Program-made: the position numbers and the translations under genes
Shown: piece by piece, positions 8,004-16,857 of the stretch
How the letters are laid out: the number at the start of each line of letters is the position of its first letter
How positions within the stretch are numbered: the stretch's first letter is position 1
Notes under the pieces: generated by a model
Told to the model about the DNA's origin: nothing
Seen by the model: only the letters and a program-made list of their open reading frames with translations
Databases searched by the model: none
From: Propionicimonas sp.
GTDB taxonomy: Bacteria; Actinomycetota; Actinomycetes; Propionibacteriales; Propionibacteriaceae
Assembly (NCBI GenBank): GCA_013791955.1
Contig: VMSW01000008.1
Location: 124,001 to 188,000, forward strand
Reading direction: 5' to 3'
Length of the DNA: 64,000 nt

Positions 8004-8788
8004 CCACGCTGGCGAGCGCCGTCGTCACCGGGGCGGGCTCAGGAATCGGGCGGGCGATAGCCCGCCGCCTGCATCGCGACGGACGAGCCGTCGTCCTGGT
8101 AGACCTCGACGAGGCCGCACTCGGGGTGGCGGTTGCCGAGTTGGGCGCAGCAGTGGTTGCGGTGGTCGGTGATGTAGCTGACCCGGCGACCCACCAAAAT
8201 GCAGTAGCCGCAGCGGCCGAGTTGGGCCAGCTCGACGCGTGGGTGAACTGCGCCGGGGTCACTCGCAGCACTCCGCTGCCAGAACTCACCGCTGCCGAAG
8301 CCGCGGTGAGTGTCGATGCCAACCTCTACGGCACCCTGTGGGGTACCCAAACCGCAGTTGCACACTGGCTGTCGGAGACCGTCGGCGGGGCCATCGTGAA
8401 TATCTCTTCGGTACATGGGCGCCGCGCCTACCCCGATCATGCGGTCTACGAAATGACCAAAGCAGCCATCGAAGCTCTCACTCAGAATGTTGCGGTCAGC
8501 TACGCCGCGCGCGGCATCCGAGCCAACGCCGTTGCTCCTGGCGCAGTCAGCACCCCGGCGCTGGCCCAATCGCTGGCATCGGCGGCTGACCCGGCAGCAG
8601 CGCTGGCTGAGCTGACCGAGATCATCCCCGCCGGGCGGATGGCGGAGGCCGAAGAAATCGCCGCAGCAGTGGCCTTCCTGCTTTCGCCGGAGGCCAGCTA
8701 CATCACCGGCCACACCTTGGTGGTGGACGGTGCCATGACCGCCCACATTGGCTTCGAGCCAGATCCGAACGCAAAGCGTGCCAAATGA
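8000..8788 (+). CDS. SDR-family sugar dehydrogenase
   Basis: A 262-residue classical short-chain dehydrogenase: NAD(P)-binding TGAGSGIG (10-17), Asp35 at the end of the second strand (VVLVDLDE, favouring NAD), NCAG (83-86), and catalytic Ser136/137, Tyr150 and Lys154 (YEMTK). In context it is the first oxidation step, sugar to sugar lactone, ahead of the SMP-30 lactonase. GTG start at 8000 overlaps the regulator stop, and its own stop overlaps the next ATG (8785). The exact sugar cannot be read from sequence. Confidence 0.9.
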   Translation: MTTLASAVVTGAGSGIGRAIARRLHRDGRAVVLVDLDEAALGVAVAELGAAVVAVVGDVADPATHQNAVAAAAELGQLDAWVNCAGVTRSTPLPELTAAEAAVSVDANLYGTLWGTQTAVAHWLSETVGGAIVNISSVHGRRAYPDHAVYEMTKAAIEALTQNVAVSYAARGIRANAVAPGAVSTPALAQSLASAADPAAALAELTEIIPAGRMAEAEEIAAAVAFLLSPEASYITGHTLVVDGAMTAHIGFEPDPNAKRAK

Positions 8789-10515
8789 GCCCCTTCAAAT
8801 TGCGAAGTGCCGCCTGGTTCGACGGTGATGACGAAGTGGCCGTCCTACACCGGGTGGCTGCTGGCATCAGCGCGGACGACCGCGGCCGGGCGGTGATCGG
8901 CATCGCCGATACCTCTTCGGCACTAAATCCGTGCCAAGCCGGTTTCGCCGCCATCATTCCGGAGCTGGAGCGAGGCATTCGAGACGGTGGAGCAGTGCCC
9001 CTCCGATTCCCGGTGATGTCGCTGGGCGAAGACCTGATGAAGCCCTCAGCAATGCTCTACCGCAACCTGGTGGCGATGGAGCTTGAAGAGCAGGTGCGCG
9101 CTCACCCGCTGGACGGTGTCGTCTACCTGGCCAACTGTGACAAAACAGTGCCTGCGGCGCTCTTGGCCGCTGCCAGCGCTCGGCTGCCAGCCTTACTGCT
9201 GCTGGGTGGCTCGCGATCGGCCCCGCTATTTGCCGGTCGACGGCTCGGCTCCGGTACCGACCTGTGGCGGGCGTTGGAAGACCGTCGAGCCGGGATGCTC
9301 AATGATGGTGAATGGCAGCAACTGGAACAGACTTTGGCCTGTGCCGGGGGCGGCTCCTGCAACACAATGGGCACGGCCTCAACAATGGCCTTGGTAACTG
9401 AAGCGCTGGCTATGGCGCTGCCGGGCTCCACTGGGTGCCAACTCGGATCCCCCGAGCTGGCCGAGATCGCCTATCGCACCGGACGCATCATCGCGGACGC
9501 AGCCAGCACCGGCGGCGCCGGCGCCGATGAAGTGATGACCGCTGCCGCAGTGAATAATGCGCTGCGACTGGTGGCAGCAGTCGGCGGCTCGACCAATGCG
9601 GTGATCCACCTGGCCGCCGTCTCCGGACGCCTGGGACGCAACCTCGACCTAGCCGAAGTGGATCGGCTCTGGGCCGAGGTGCCGTTGCTGGCCGACGTGG
9701 AGCCCTGCGGCTCGCAGTTGGCCCACGATTTCCATGACGCTGGCGGGTTGGCCACCTTGGCGGCCGAGATGCTGCCAGCGGGGCTGCTCGACGGCGCAGT
9801 GCGGCTGGCCTCGGGGCAGACGATGGCCGAACTCGCCAAGACTGCAGTGACTGATCAGGCGGTGATTCGCCCCGTTGCCGATCCGGTGCTGCCAGCCCCA
9901 ACGTTGGTCGTAGTTTCTGGCAGCCTGGCCCCCGACGGGGCGGTGCTCAAGACCGCTGCTGCCAGTTCGCATCTTTGGCAACACACCGGTAGGGCAGTGG
10001 TGTTCGACGACTATGCCGACATGCGGACTCGCCTTGATGACCCCGAGCTGCCGGTCACCGCCGAAGATGTGTTAGTGGTCCGCAATTGCGGGCCGGTGGG
10101 CGTCCCAGGGATGCCGGAGTGGGGGATGGCGCCGATCCCGGCCGCGCTCGCCGCCGCCGGTGTCCGCGACATGGTGCGGGTCAGCGATGGCCGAATGAGT
10201 GGCACCAGTTTTGGCACGGTGGTGCTCCACGTCGCCCCGGAGGCCGCCGTGGGTGGCCCCCTGGCTGTCATTGCCGATGGCGATCTGATCTGCCTGGACG
10301 TGGCCGCCCGGCGCCTGGACCTGCTGGTAGAGACGACCGAGCTGGAGCTGCGGCTGGCGTCTTGGCAGCCCCAAACCAATGAGCACCTTCGAGGCTGGCC
10401 GAAGCTTTACCGAGATCACGTGAGCCAAGCCCCCCAAGGCTGTGACCTCGACTTCTTGACCAGCCCCACAGAGGAATCCCGCCGCTTCGTGCCGCCGGTG
10501 GTCGGACGTTCGTGA
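8785..10515 (+). CDS. IlvD/Edd-family sugar-acid dehydratase
   Basis: A 576-residue Fe-S dehydratase converting an aldonate to a 2-keto-3-deoxy acid. The three cluster cysteines appear as Cys50 (ALNPCQ), Cys118 (ANCDKTVPA) and Cys192 (GGSCNTMGTAST). The pattern places it with the arabonate/xylonate dehydratase branch rather than the branched-chain amino acid enzyme, supported by its neighbours. ATGA overlap with the SDR gene shows coupling. Confidence 0.9.
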   Translation: MSPFKLRSAAWFDGDDEVAVLHRVAAGISADDRGRAVIGIADTSSALNPCQAGFAAIIPELERGIRDGGAVPLRFPVMSLGEDLMKPSAMLYRNLVAMELEEQVRAHPLDGVVYLANCDKTVPAALLAAASARLPALLLLGGSRSAPLFAGRRLGSGTDLWRALEDRRAGMLNDGEWQQLEQTLACAGGGSCNTMGTASTMALVTEALAMALPGSTGCQLGSPELAEIAYRTGRIIADAASTGGAGADEVMTAAAVNNALRLVAAVGGSTNAVIHLAAVSGRLGRNLDLAEVDRLWAEVPLLADVEPCGSQLAHDFHDAGGLATLAAEMLPAGLLDGAVRLASGQTMAELAKTAVTDQAVIRPVADPVLPAPTLVVVSGSLAPDGAVLKTAAASSHLWQHTGRAVVFDDYADMRTRLDDPELPVTAEDVLVVRNCGPVGVPGMPEWGMAPIPAALAAAGVRDMVRVSDGRMSGTSFGTVVLHVAPEAAVGGPLAVIADGDLICLDVAARRLDLLVETTELELRLASWQPQTNEHLRGWPKLYRDHVSQAPQGCDLDFLTSPTEESRRFVPPVVGRS

Positions 10516-10552
10516 AGCACTCCGCCGCAACACTGTTCGAAGGGAACAAATC

Positions 10553-11476
10553 ATGACTGCCACACCGCTACTGGGTGTGTTGCCCGTGCTGCAGACGCCA
10601 TTCGGGGCGCGCGGTGAACTGGACTTGGACGTCTTGGCTCAAGAGGTTGACTGGGTGCTCGACCAGGGCGTGGCTGGAGTCACCACCGGGATGGTTTCCG
10701 AACTGCTGCGGCTCACTGAATCTGAGCGAACGGTATTGACCGAAGTGGTCGTCTCGGTGGCCCGCCGTCGCGGCGCGATCAGTGTGATCAGCTGTGGTGC
10801 TGAGAGCACTCGCACCTCGGTGGCGATGGCCCGGCACGCCGCTGAGGCTGGCGCGGATGCGGTGATGATCAACCCGCCGCTCACCGCAGCCCTGGACGCC
10901 GGCGAGCTGGCCAAGCACTTCTCGGCCATCGTTGAAGCGATCAGCATTCCGATGGTGGTGCAGGACGCGAGCGGCTACGTCGGTCAGCCATTGAGCCTGA
11001 ACCTGCAGCTGTCGCTTTTGGATCGCTATCCCGACCAGGTCTATTTCAAGCCAGAGGCCAGCCCGATCGGTCAGCGGCTATCGAGACTGCGCGACCTCAC
11101 TGGTGGTCGCGCTCGAATTCTGGAAGGTACCGGCGGCGCGGCATTGCTGGACAGCTACCGTCGCGGCATCGTCGGCACCATGCCTGGGGCCGAAGTGTGT
11201 TGGGCAGTGCAACGTCTGTGGTCCTGTTTGGAGAGCGGCGACTGGCCAACTGCCTACCGCCTCTCCGGCATCCTCAACGCGATGATCGGCATGCAGACCT
11301 CCCTGGACGCCTTTGTGGCGGTAGAGAAGCACCTGTTGGTGCGTCAGGGCGTGTTCACCTCCTCGGCGGTCCGCACCCCGTCCTCGTTCCTGTTGGACGC
11401 CGAGACTGGCGCCGAAATTGATCGACTCTTTGACCTACTAGTTGAAGCGGCGGCCGAACCGGCCGAGGTGGCATGA
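10553..11476 (+). CDS. DapA-family keto-acid lyase/dehydratase (class I aldolase fold)
   Basis: A 307-residue TIM-barrel enzyme of the dihydrodipicolinate synthase superfamily. The Schiff-base lysine is Lys166 in VYFKPEA and the catalytic Tyr142 is in ASGYVGQ. Members in this context cleave 2-keto-3-deoxy sugar acids to pyruvate plus aldehyde, or dehydrate 2-keto-3-deoxypentonates to alpha-ketoglutarate semialdehyde. SD-like GAAGGGAAC precedes ATG 10553. The operon therefore has two candidate C-C lyases, this and the HpaI aldolase at 5415, which may serve different sugars. Confidence 0.88.
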   Translation: MTATPLLGVLPVLQTPFGARGELDLDVLAQEVDWVLDQGVAGVTTGMVSELLRLTESERTVLTEVVVSVARRRGAISVISCGAESTRTSVAMARHAAEAGADAVMINPPLTAALDAGELAKHFSAIVEAISIPMVVQDASGYVGQPLSLNLQLSLLDRYPDQVYFKPEASPIGQRLSRLRDLTGGRARILEGTGGAALLDSYRRGIVGTMPGAEVCWAVQRLWSCLESGDWPTAYRLSGILNAMIGMQTSLDAFVAVEKHLLVRQGVFTSSAVRTPSSFLLDAETGAEIDRLFDLLVEAAAEPAEVA

Positions 11477-12351
11477 GGCCCTGGTCGCAGCTGCGACCCG
11501 ATGAACTGACCAAGCGGGTTGACCTACCCGCGGTGTTGGCCACCACCACCCAAGTGCCGGCGGAGCCGGTGCCCGGCGCGACAGCCGAACTCGGTGAGCA
11601 CCCGGTGTGGGTGCCAACTCAGGCTGTGCTGATCTGGGTCGATATCGACACCGGACGAGTGCTGCAGACTGCCGCGTCCGGGCTTACCGAGGAGCTGTTC
11701 GGCGGCGCGGGCACGGTCGGTGCGGCTCTGCCGACTTCGACCGGACGGCTGACCTTGCTGACTAGTGAGGGGGCGCTCTCGGTGGCCAGCGACGGCAGCG
11801 ACCCGCAGCCGCTCGCCGCCGCACCTCCGCCTGGCATGCGGTTTAACGATGCCGGGCTGGACGCGGCTGGACGGCTGTGGGCCGGGGTGTTGCCGATCGA
11901 AGATCCAGCCCCCGGCGAGCCGCCCACCGGTCAGCTTTGGCGCCTCGATGATGCGGGCCAGTGGCAGGTCGAGTTCGCCGAAATGGGCTGTCCCAACGGC
12001 ATCGCGTGGTCAGCCGACGGGCGCACCGTGTTGTGCTGCGAATCTGACACTCGCCAGATCGCGGCCGCCGACTACGACCCGAACACCGGCCGGGCGAGCA
12101 ATTGGAGAGTGGCTTGGTGGTTCGTCGGTGCCGGTGATTGGGTGCCTGATGGCTTGGAGTGGCTGCCCGATGGTCGCCTTTGGGTGGCGTTCTGGGGGCT
12201 TGGTGTTGCCGTCCGGCTAACGACTGCAGGCCAAGCCGATTTAGTGATTGGCACTAGAGATCTGCGCACCACCAGCGTTGGCACCGGCACCGATGGCCGC
12301 ATTTGGGTTACCACTGCTGCCGGGCTGTCGGTGGTTGCAGCGCCGTCCTGA
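11473..12351 (+). CDS. SMP-30/gluconolactonase-family lactonase
   Basis: A 292-residue six-bladed beta-propeller lactonase that hydrolyses the sugar lactone formed by the SDR enzyme. The metal ligands are Glu42 (LGEHPVW), Asn125 (RFNDAGLD), Asn175 (CPNGIAWS) and Asp226 (VPDGLEW), all at expected positions. It starts inside the stop of the DapA-like gene (ATGA at 11473) and is the last gene of the operon; a bidirectional hairpin follows. Confidence 0.92.
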   Translation: MRPWSQLRPDELTKRVDLPAVLATTTQVPAEPVPGATAELGEHPVWVPTQAVLIWVDIDTGRVLQTAASGLTEELFGGAGTVGAALPTSTGRLTLLTSEGALSVASDGSDPQPLAAAPPPGMRFNDAGLDAAGRLWAGVLPIEDPAPGEPPTGQLWRLDDAGQWQVEFAEMGCPNGIAWSADGRTVLCCESDTRQIAAADYDPNTGRASNWRVAWWFVGAGDWVPDGLEWLPDGRLWVAFWGLGVAVRLTTAGQADLVIGTRDLRTTSVGTGTDGRIWVTTAAGLSVVAAPS

Positions 12352-12396
12352 GTAAGCCACGGCACGGCACCGCAGGCCGAGATACTGCTGAGGCAG

Positions 12397-12432
12397 CCGC
12401 TCCGGCAGTTGATCCTGGCGGGGCCGGAGCGG
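12397..12432. terminator. Bidirectional hairpin between convergent operons
   Basis: CCGCTCCGGC (12397-12406) and GCCGGAGCGG (12423-12432) form a perfect 10-bp stem with a 16-nt loop, between the stops of the lactonase (12351) and the convergent Gfo/Idh gene (12440). No U-tract is obvious on either strand. Confidence 0.55.
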
Positions 12433-12439
12433 CCGGATC

Positions 12440-13711
12440 TCAGCGGTCCCAAAGACCTCCCCCGAAGAGGAGCTCATCGGTGCGTCCCCACACCTGCTGG
12501 GCGTAATCGGTGCCAGCCTGAGTGGGTCGGACATCGCCGAGGACGCTCGGCCAGGGATCAGTCCCAGTCCGAGTGGTCGGGTCTGGTGAGAAGTGATCCT
12601 TGGCTAGCTCAGCCAAAGCAGCCTTGTCGTGCAGATCGGGGAGGGTGATCGCCCCGGATCCTTCAAGCGCTGACCGGTAGGCCAGCGCGCCGACCAAAGC
12701 CATCTGTACGCCCTTGTAAACGTCGAAATAGGGTTGCTTTCCGGTGCGGATCGCCTGGGCGAACTCGTAGTTCATGAAGAAGTCGCCGCCGCCGTGACCG
12801 GTGGCGCGAGCTTCGGCGCCGAAGGCTTGGAACTCGGGTTCGTAGGAAAGCTCGGTGGGAACCCCGGCCGGCTTCTCGAATGGCTCGCGGCGCACCCGCA
12901 GGTGCTCCTCCAACGGGCCGCGTCCGTTCTCCATCAGGCCACGGTTGCCGACGATTCGCACGTAATTCCCGTGGCCGCGCAGGTCGTATTGCAGCAGCTT
13001 CACCAGGGCGCCGTTGTCCATCTGCAGCACGATCATGGAGGCGGTGTCGCAGCGCCGCACGGTGAGCGCCTTGTTGGCGTCATCGGGGTCGTGGGGGATC
13101 ACGAAGCCGGAGACCTTCACCGGCACCGTGTCGGTGATGTACATCACCGGGGCTAAGGAGTGGGAGCAGTAGTAGGTGACCGGCAGCCAGTTACGCCAGT
13201 GATCTGGACCCATCGCGATCGAGTTGAACAGATGCGCCGAAATCGGGTGGACGTACTCGCCCTCGCCGTAGCGGAAGTCACCGACGGCACCTTCGGCGTA
13301 GAGGCGGCGCATCTCCTGGTTGTAGGCCATGAAGGGGTAGTTGTCGGCGAACATGTAGATCAGTCCGGATTCTTCAACTGCCGCCACCAGCTCTGCGCCT
13401 TGGGCTGGGGTGAAGCTCGCGGCGGTCTCGCTCATCACATGCTTGCCCGCGCGCAGGGCCTTGATCGCGAAATCGGAATGCTCATGGAAGTAGTTCGCCA
13501 GCACGACGGCGTCCATATCGTGGGTGAGGAACTCATCGAAATCGGTGTAGGTGGCCACCTGATGTTTGGCGCCAAACTCGACGAGGCGTTCTTCCCAGGT
13601 GTCACACAACGCGACCAGTTCCATGCCGACTACCGGGGTGGTCTGCTGAATGAAAGTCTGGCCGCGGCCTAGGCCGACGACGCCGACCCTGATGGGAGAA
13701 GGTTGCACCAT
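12440..13711 (-). CDS. Gfo/Idh/MocA-family NAD(P)-dependent oxidoreductase
   Basis: A 424-residue sugar or cyclitol dehydrogenase-fold protein. N-terminal Rossmann motif VGVVGLGRGQ (about 9-18), then SETAASFTPAQG, corresponding to the family EKP region but lacking the usual EKP lysine (HVMSETAAS), so catalysis may differ from typical members. The C-terminal alpha/beta domain has HGNYVRIVGNRG. ATG 13711 lies one base after the stop of the upstream ceramidase-like gene with AGGAG before it, so the two are cotranscribed from the promoter at 15133-15161. Confidence 0.85.
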   Translation of the reverse strand: MVQPSPIRVGVVGLGRGQTFIQQTTPVVGMELVALCDTWEERLVEFGAKHQVATYTDFDEFLTHDMDAVVLANYFHEHSDFAIKALRAGKHVMSETAASFTPAQGAELVAAVEESGLIYMFADNYPFMAYNQEMRRLYAEGAVGDFRYGEGEYVHPISAHLFNSIAMGPDHWRNWLPVTYYCSHSLAPVMYITDTVPVKVSGFVIPHDPDDANKALTVRRCDTASMIVLQMDNGALVKLLQYDLRGHGNYVRIVGNRGLMENGRGPLEEHLRVRREPFEKPAGVPTELSYEPEFQAFGAEARATGHGGGDFFMNYEFAQAIRTGKQPYFDVYKGVQMALVGALAYRSALEGSGAITLPDLHDKAALAELAKDHFSPDPTTRTGTDPWPSVLGDVRPTQAGTDYAQQVWGRTDELLFGGGLWDR

Positions 13712-13712
13712 T

Positions 13713-15101
13713 TCAGGACTCCTGAATCGTTGGTTGCGGTGATGGAGAGGCTGGGTCGGCACCCAGGGCTGCCAGGACGGCCTGGGCCACCTGCTCAAGG
13801 CTGCCGGGGCCGGCTGGGGTCTGCTCGACGGTGTAGCTGGGGTATTCGTAGGCTGCTTTGGTCGGCAAGTAGAACGCGCCGGCGCCGTTGGTGAGGTTGG
13901 CGATCAACACCGGTCGTGGCGCCAACTCTTGGCGGAGGTGGGTGGCCAACCAGGAATACGCCTCACCGGGATGGGCAACCAATACCAACTCGCCCAGCTG
14001 CCACAGCCAGATTGGGTAGGGCAGCACGGCGCCAGTGCCAGCGGCGATGCTCACCAACTCGGCTCGGGCCAGCCGCTCGGCACGCACCTGCTCGGGAAGC
14101 TCCTGAACGGCCTCGGTGCTCAATTCCGCAGCCTGTTGTTTACGCGGAAGTTCTAGGTCGAGTCTGCCGACAACCACCTGGCTGGTCGGTGGCACGGGCC
14201 GCTCGGCCCACACACCAAGGGGCGCCCCAGATTCGACCACGCCGGTTGGCATCAGCCGCTGGTCAGGGGCTGGCATCAACTCGAGCGCGGCCAGCACTGC
14301 ATAGCCGAGGGCTCGACCGGCGCGATCAGCATCTACAGGGTCGTCGCGGTATTGCCGAGCCGGGGCCAACTCGCCGGAGGCGCCCTGCAAGAAAATCGTC
14401 GTTGTGCCGGGCAGTTGGGCTTCGACCAGCTCGCGCAGCGCACCCACATAATCGGGAGAGATCATTCGGTTGCCCCAGCCAAGGACGGTCGGGTGGCAGG
14501 CGTAGGAGACCACGACGGCCAGCACTGCTTGAGATGCGGTGGTGACTCGGCCAATCAGCACGGTGTCGTCGGCTGGAACGGTCGGGTCGTGGCCGACCAC
14601 AGCCCGTGCGTCCCGCAGTTCGTCGCGATGGGCGGCGAGTTGGCTGCGGCCCACGCCCCAGGTCAGGGCGGACGGTTCGGCGGTGGCAATGGCCTGGGTG
14701 GCCGCAGCGGCGGCTTGGCTGGCGATCAGCTCAAGGTGTTCGGCCAGGTATTCACCGCCGGTCAGGTCGGCGTGGCGGGTGCAGGGCGCCTGGCCGGAGT
14801 GGGTGTGCGTTGAGTGCAGCAGCAGACGGTCAGGGTGCAAACCGCAGCTGTTCAGGATCCGATGACGGACAACGGTTTCATCGGCCAGATCGGACCATTC
14901 GCAGACGTCCAGGCTGAGGATCACCAGGGGGCTGTCGCCGTCGATGATCGCCAAGGCGGTGGCGGTGAGTGGCCGGTGGAGGCCAGCGGCAGTCTCCTCG
15001 CTGGCAGCTCCCCACAGTTTCCAACGGGTGCCGACGGGGGGAGTGATTTCGAGGCGGGCGATACCGATCGAGGCGTGAAAGTCGCCTGTGGGTGCGTCCA
15101 T
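13713..15101 (-). CDS. Neutral/alkaline ceramidase-like hydrolase
   Basis: A 462-residue protein related to the N-terminal domain of neutral ceramidases: GIARLEITPPVG at the start, LLLHSTHTHSGQAP (zinc-ligand His region) and VVSYACHPTVLG later. True ceramidases are longer and secreted; this copy has no signal peptide, so acyl-sphingosine hydrolysis is unlikely. Family members embedded in sugar operons are usually uncharacterised. An amidase or esterase acting on a decorated sugar is a guess. The ATG at 15101 has AAGGAGGTGAGG directly upstream; earlier in-frame ATGs at 15125 and 15161 lack one and the latter lies within the operator. Confidence 0.8.
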   Translation of the reverse strand: MDAPTGDFHASIGIARLEITPPVGTRWKLWGAASEETAAGLHRPLTATALAIIDGDSPLVILSLDVCEWSDLADETVVRHRILNSCGLHPDRLLLHSTHTHSGQAPCTRHADLTGGEYLAEHLELIASQAAAAATQAIATAEPSALTWGVGRSQLAAHRDELRDARAVVGHDPTVPADDTVLIGRVTTASQAVLAVVVSYACHPTVLGWGNRMISPDYVGALRELVEAQLPGTTTIFLQGASGELAPARQYRDDPVDADRAGRALGYAVLAALELMPAPDQRLMPTGVVESGAPLGVWAERPVPPTSQVVVGRLDLELPRKQQAAELSTEAVQELPEQVRAERLARAELVSIAAGTGAVLPYPIWLWQLGELVLVAHPGEAYSWLATHLRQELAPRPVLIANLTNGAGAFYLPTKAAYEYPSYTVEQTPAGPGSLEQVAQAVLAALGADPASPSPQPTIQES

Positions 15102-15132
15102 CCTCACCTCCTTCTCCGTTGCCATCGTATCC

Positions 15133-15161
15133 AAAATACGGGCTAACTTGTCAGAGGACAA
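15133..15161 (-). promoter_or_regulatory. Promoter of the ceramidase-like/Gfo operon
   Basis: On the minus strand TTGTCC (15161-15156) and TATTTT (15138-15133) are 17 bp apart. The -35 box lies in the palindromic operator exactly as in the regulator promoter at 7194. Confidence 0.6.
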
Positions 15162-15163
15162 GT
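15146..15163. promoter_or_regulatory. Palindromic operator 2 (FadR-type regulator)
   Basis: ACTTGTC-AGAG-GACAAGT is a perfect 7-4-7 inverted repeat. It overlaps the -35 of the leftward promoter and ends 11 bp before the -35 of the rightward transporter promoter. Its match to the site at 7192-7209 links the transporter, the accessory enzymes and the sugar-acid operon into one regulon. Confidence 0.8.
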
Positions 15164-15174
15164 CACTGACTCAG

Positions 15175-15203
15175 TTGACAGCTGGTCACCGGATGGCTAA
15201 TCT
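15175..15203 (+). promoter_or_regulatory. Promoter of the Opp-type importer operon
   Basis: A consensus -35 TTGACA (15175-15180), 17-bp spacer and TAATCT (15198-15203). Predicted start near 15210, about 60 nt before the GTG at 15271. Confidence 0.7.
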
Positions 15204-15270
15204 CTCCGCTACTACCCTCCCGCACAACTCGAAGGAGCCGTGGCCTTTCCGCGGCAAGGAGGTCGGAGCA

Positions 15271-16857
15271 GTGAGCCCGCAGTCATCCACTACCGCCACG
15301 CGTAACGCCTGGCTCGTCCCGAAGGCACAGCGGCGTTTGCTCGCTGGGCTCGCGGGAGCCGCTTTGTTACTCGTCTCGGCCTGTTCGGGCACCACGCCCG
15401 CCAGCACGCCGAGCGCAACTGGCGAAGCGCCGAAGGTGTTCACCGTCGGCACCAGCGCTTCAATCAGTACCCTCGACCCCAACAAGGCCGTCGACCAGGC
15501 TCAGCTGCAGATTCTCAACCTCATCGGTGGGACGCTGACTGTCTTCAGCAAGGACTACTCCTCAGTTGAACCAGGCTTGGCAACCTCTTGGGAGGCCAGC
15601 GCTGACGGCCTGACCTACACCTTCCAGATTGCTAGCGGGCTGAAGTTCTCCGATGGCTCGGCCTTGACCGCCAAAGATGTTGCGGCGACTCTCGATTGGG
15701 TCATCAACGACAAGGGCTCCTGGAATGCGGGCATGGTGGCGCATTGGGCCGGCGCAAAGCAGACCGGCGACTCCACCGTCGTCCTGACCCTCGATGACCC
15801 GCAGCCGTCAGTGCTGTCGTTGCTGGCTGACCCCGAGATCGGCACCATCATGCCGGCCAGCAAGTTGGGCGATGAGAAGTTCTACGTCAAGCCGATCTCG
15901 GCGGGGCCGTACATGTTGAAGTCCTTCGACCCGACCAATGGCAACGCCGATCTGGTCCTCAACCCGAACTGGACTGGTGCCGTTCCGGCGGTGCCCGAAA
16001 TCAAGTTTGTCTACATCCAGGATTCCAACACCCGCGGTGTGCAGCTCAAGGGCGGCTCGATCGATCTGGCCGAGAACATTCCGCCGAACACCTTGGCGCA
16101 GTTCACTGGTGAGGTTGAGGGCTCGGTTACCCCGGCCTTCGGTGGCAACTTCTTGATCCCCAATGACAAGAAGGGCATCCTCACCGATTCGAAGATCCGA
16201 CAGGCCGTCTCGCTGGCCATCGATCGCAACCAGATCAGTGAAGTCATTTGGGCCGGGCAAGCCAAACCGCTCTACCAGTTCTGGCCGAACACCTCCAAGC
16301 TGTCGCACCCGGTGCTGCCGCAGGCGGTCGACGTCGAAGCTGCCAAGGCGCTGCTGGTGGGCACCAAGTGCGAAAGCGGTTGTGAGCTGAAGTTCTCCTT
16401 CCAGCCCGGACAGCAGAGCACCGAGGATCTGGCCGCCCTGCTGACCGAGGATCTGGCCAAGATCGGGATTACCTTCACCGCTCAGCGCGTTGAAGGTGGC
16501 GAAATGGGCACCCTACAAAGCGACTTCGCTTTCGGCTTCATCAGTTCTGGTCTCTACGACTACGTCGATAGGGCCGACATCCTGCTGGCTCAGGGCGTGC
16601 AGTCTGATGGTGGCACCAACGCTCTGTTCTCCGGTTACTCCTCCAAGGAGATGGACGCCCTCATTGCCAAGGCGATCTCGGCCACCGGCGATGAGCGGAC
16701 CGCGCTCATGCAGCAGATCAACGAGCAGTTCGCGAAGGACATGCCCCTGATTCCGCTGGTCGACTGGGCCTTCGTGAATGCGAAGAACACCGCCTCCAGC
16801 CAATGGGTCACGTTCGAGCCGACCGGGTGGCTGCGCGTGGCCACCAAGAGCTGGTGA
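15271..16857 (+). CDS. Extracellular solute-binding lipoprotein, family 5 (Opp/Dpp type)
   Basis: A 528-residue binding protein. A signal peptide with lipobox LLVSACSG (Cys38) anchors it outside the membrane; the SBP_bac_5 body follows (FTVGTSASISTLDP, GPYMLKSF, RQAVSLAIDR). Although the family is named for peptides, members next to glycosidases bind oligosaccharides, and the whole cluster argues for an oligosaccharide ligand. GTG 15271 has AAGGAGG 8 nt upstream; the open frame extends to 15088 but those codons precede the predicted transcription start. First gene of the importer operon. Confidence 0.92.
   Translation: MSPQSSTTATRNAWLVPKAQRRLLAGLAGAALLLVSACSGTTPASTPSATGEAPKVFTVGTSASISTLDPNKAVDQAQLQILNLIGGTLTVFSKDYSSVEPGLATSWEASADGLTYTFQIASGLKFSDGSALTAKDVAATLDWVINDKGSWNAGMVAHWAGAKQTGDSTVVLTLDDPQPSVLSLLADPEIGTIMPASKLGDEKFYVKPISAGPYMLKSFDPTNGNADLVLNPNWTGAVPAVPEIKFVYIQDSNTRGVQLKGGSIDLAENIPPNTLAQFTGEVEGSVTPAFGGNFLIPNDKKGILTDSKIRQAVSLAIDRNQISEVIWAGQAKPLYQFWPNTSKLSHPVLPQAVDVEAAKALLVGTKCESGCELKFSFQPGQQSTEDLAALLTEDLAKIGITFTAQRVEGGEMGTLQSDFAFGFISSGLYDYVDRADILLAQGVQSDGGTNALFSGYSSKEMDALIAKAISATGDERTALMQQINEQFAKDMPLIPLVDWAFVNAKNTASSQWVTFEPTGWLRVATKSW

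Noticed and set aside
13713-15101. Classical neutral ceramidase
   Set aside because: Too short, no signal peptide and embedded in a sugar operon; kept only as ceramidase-like.
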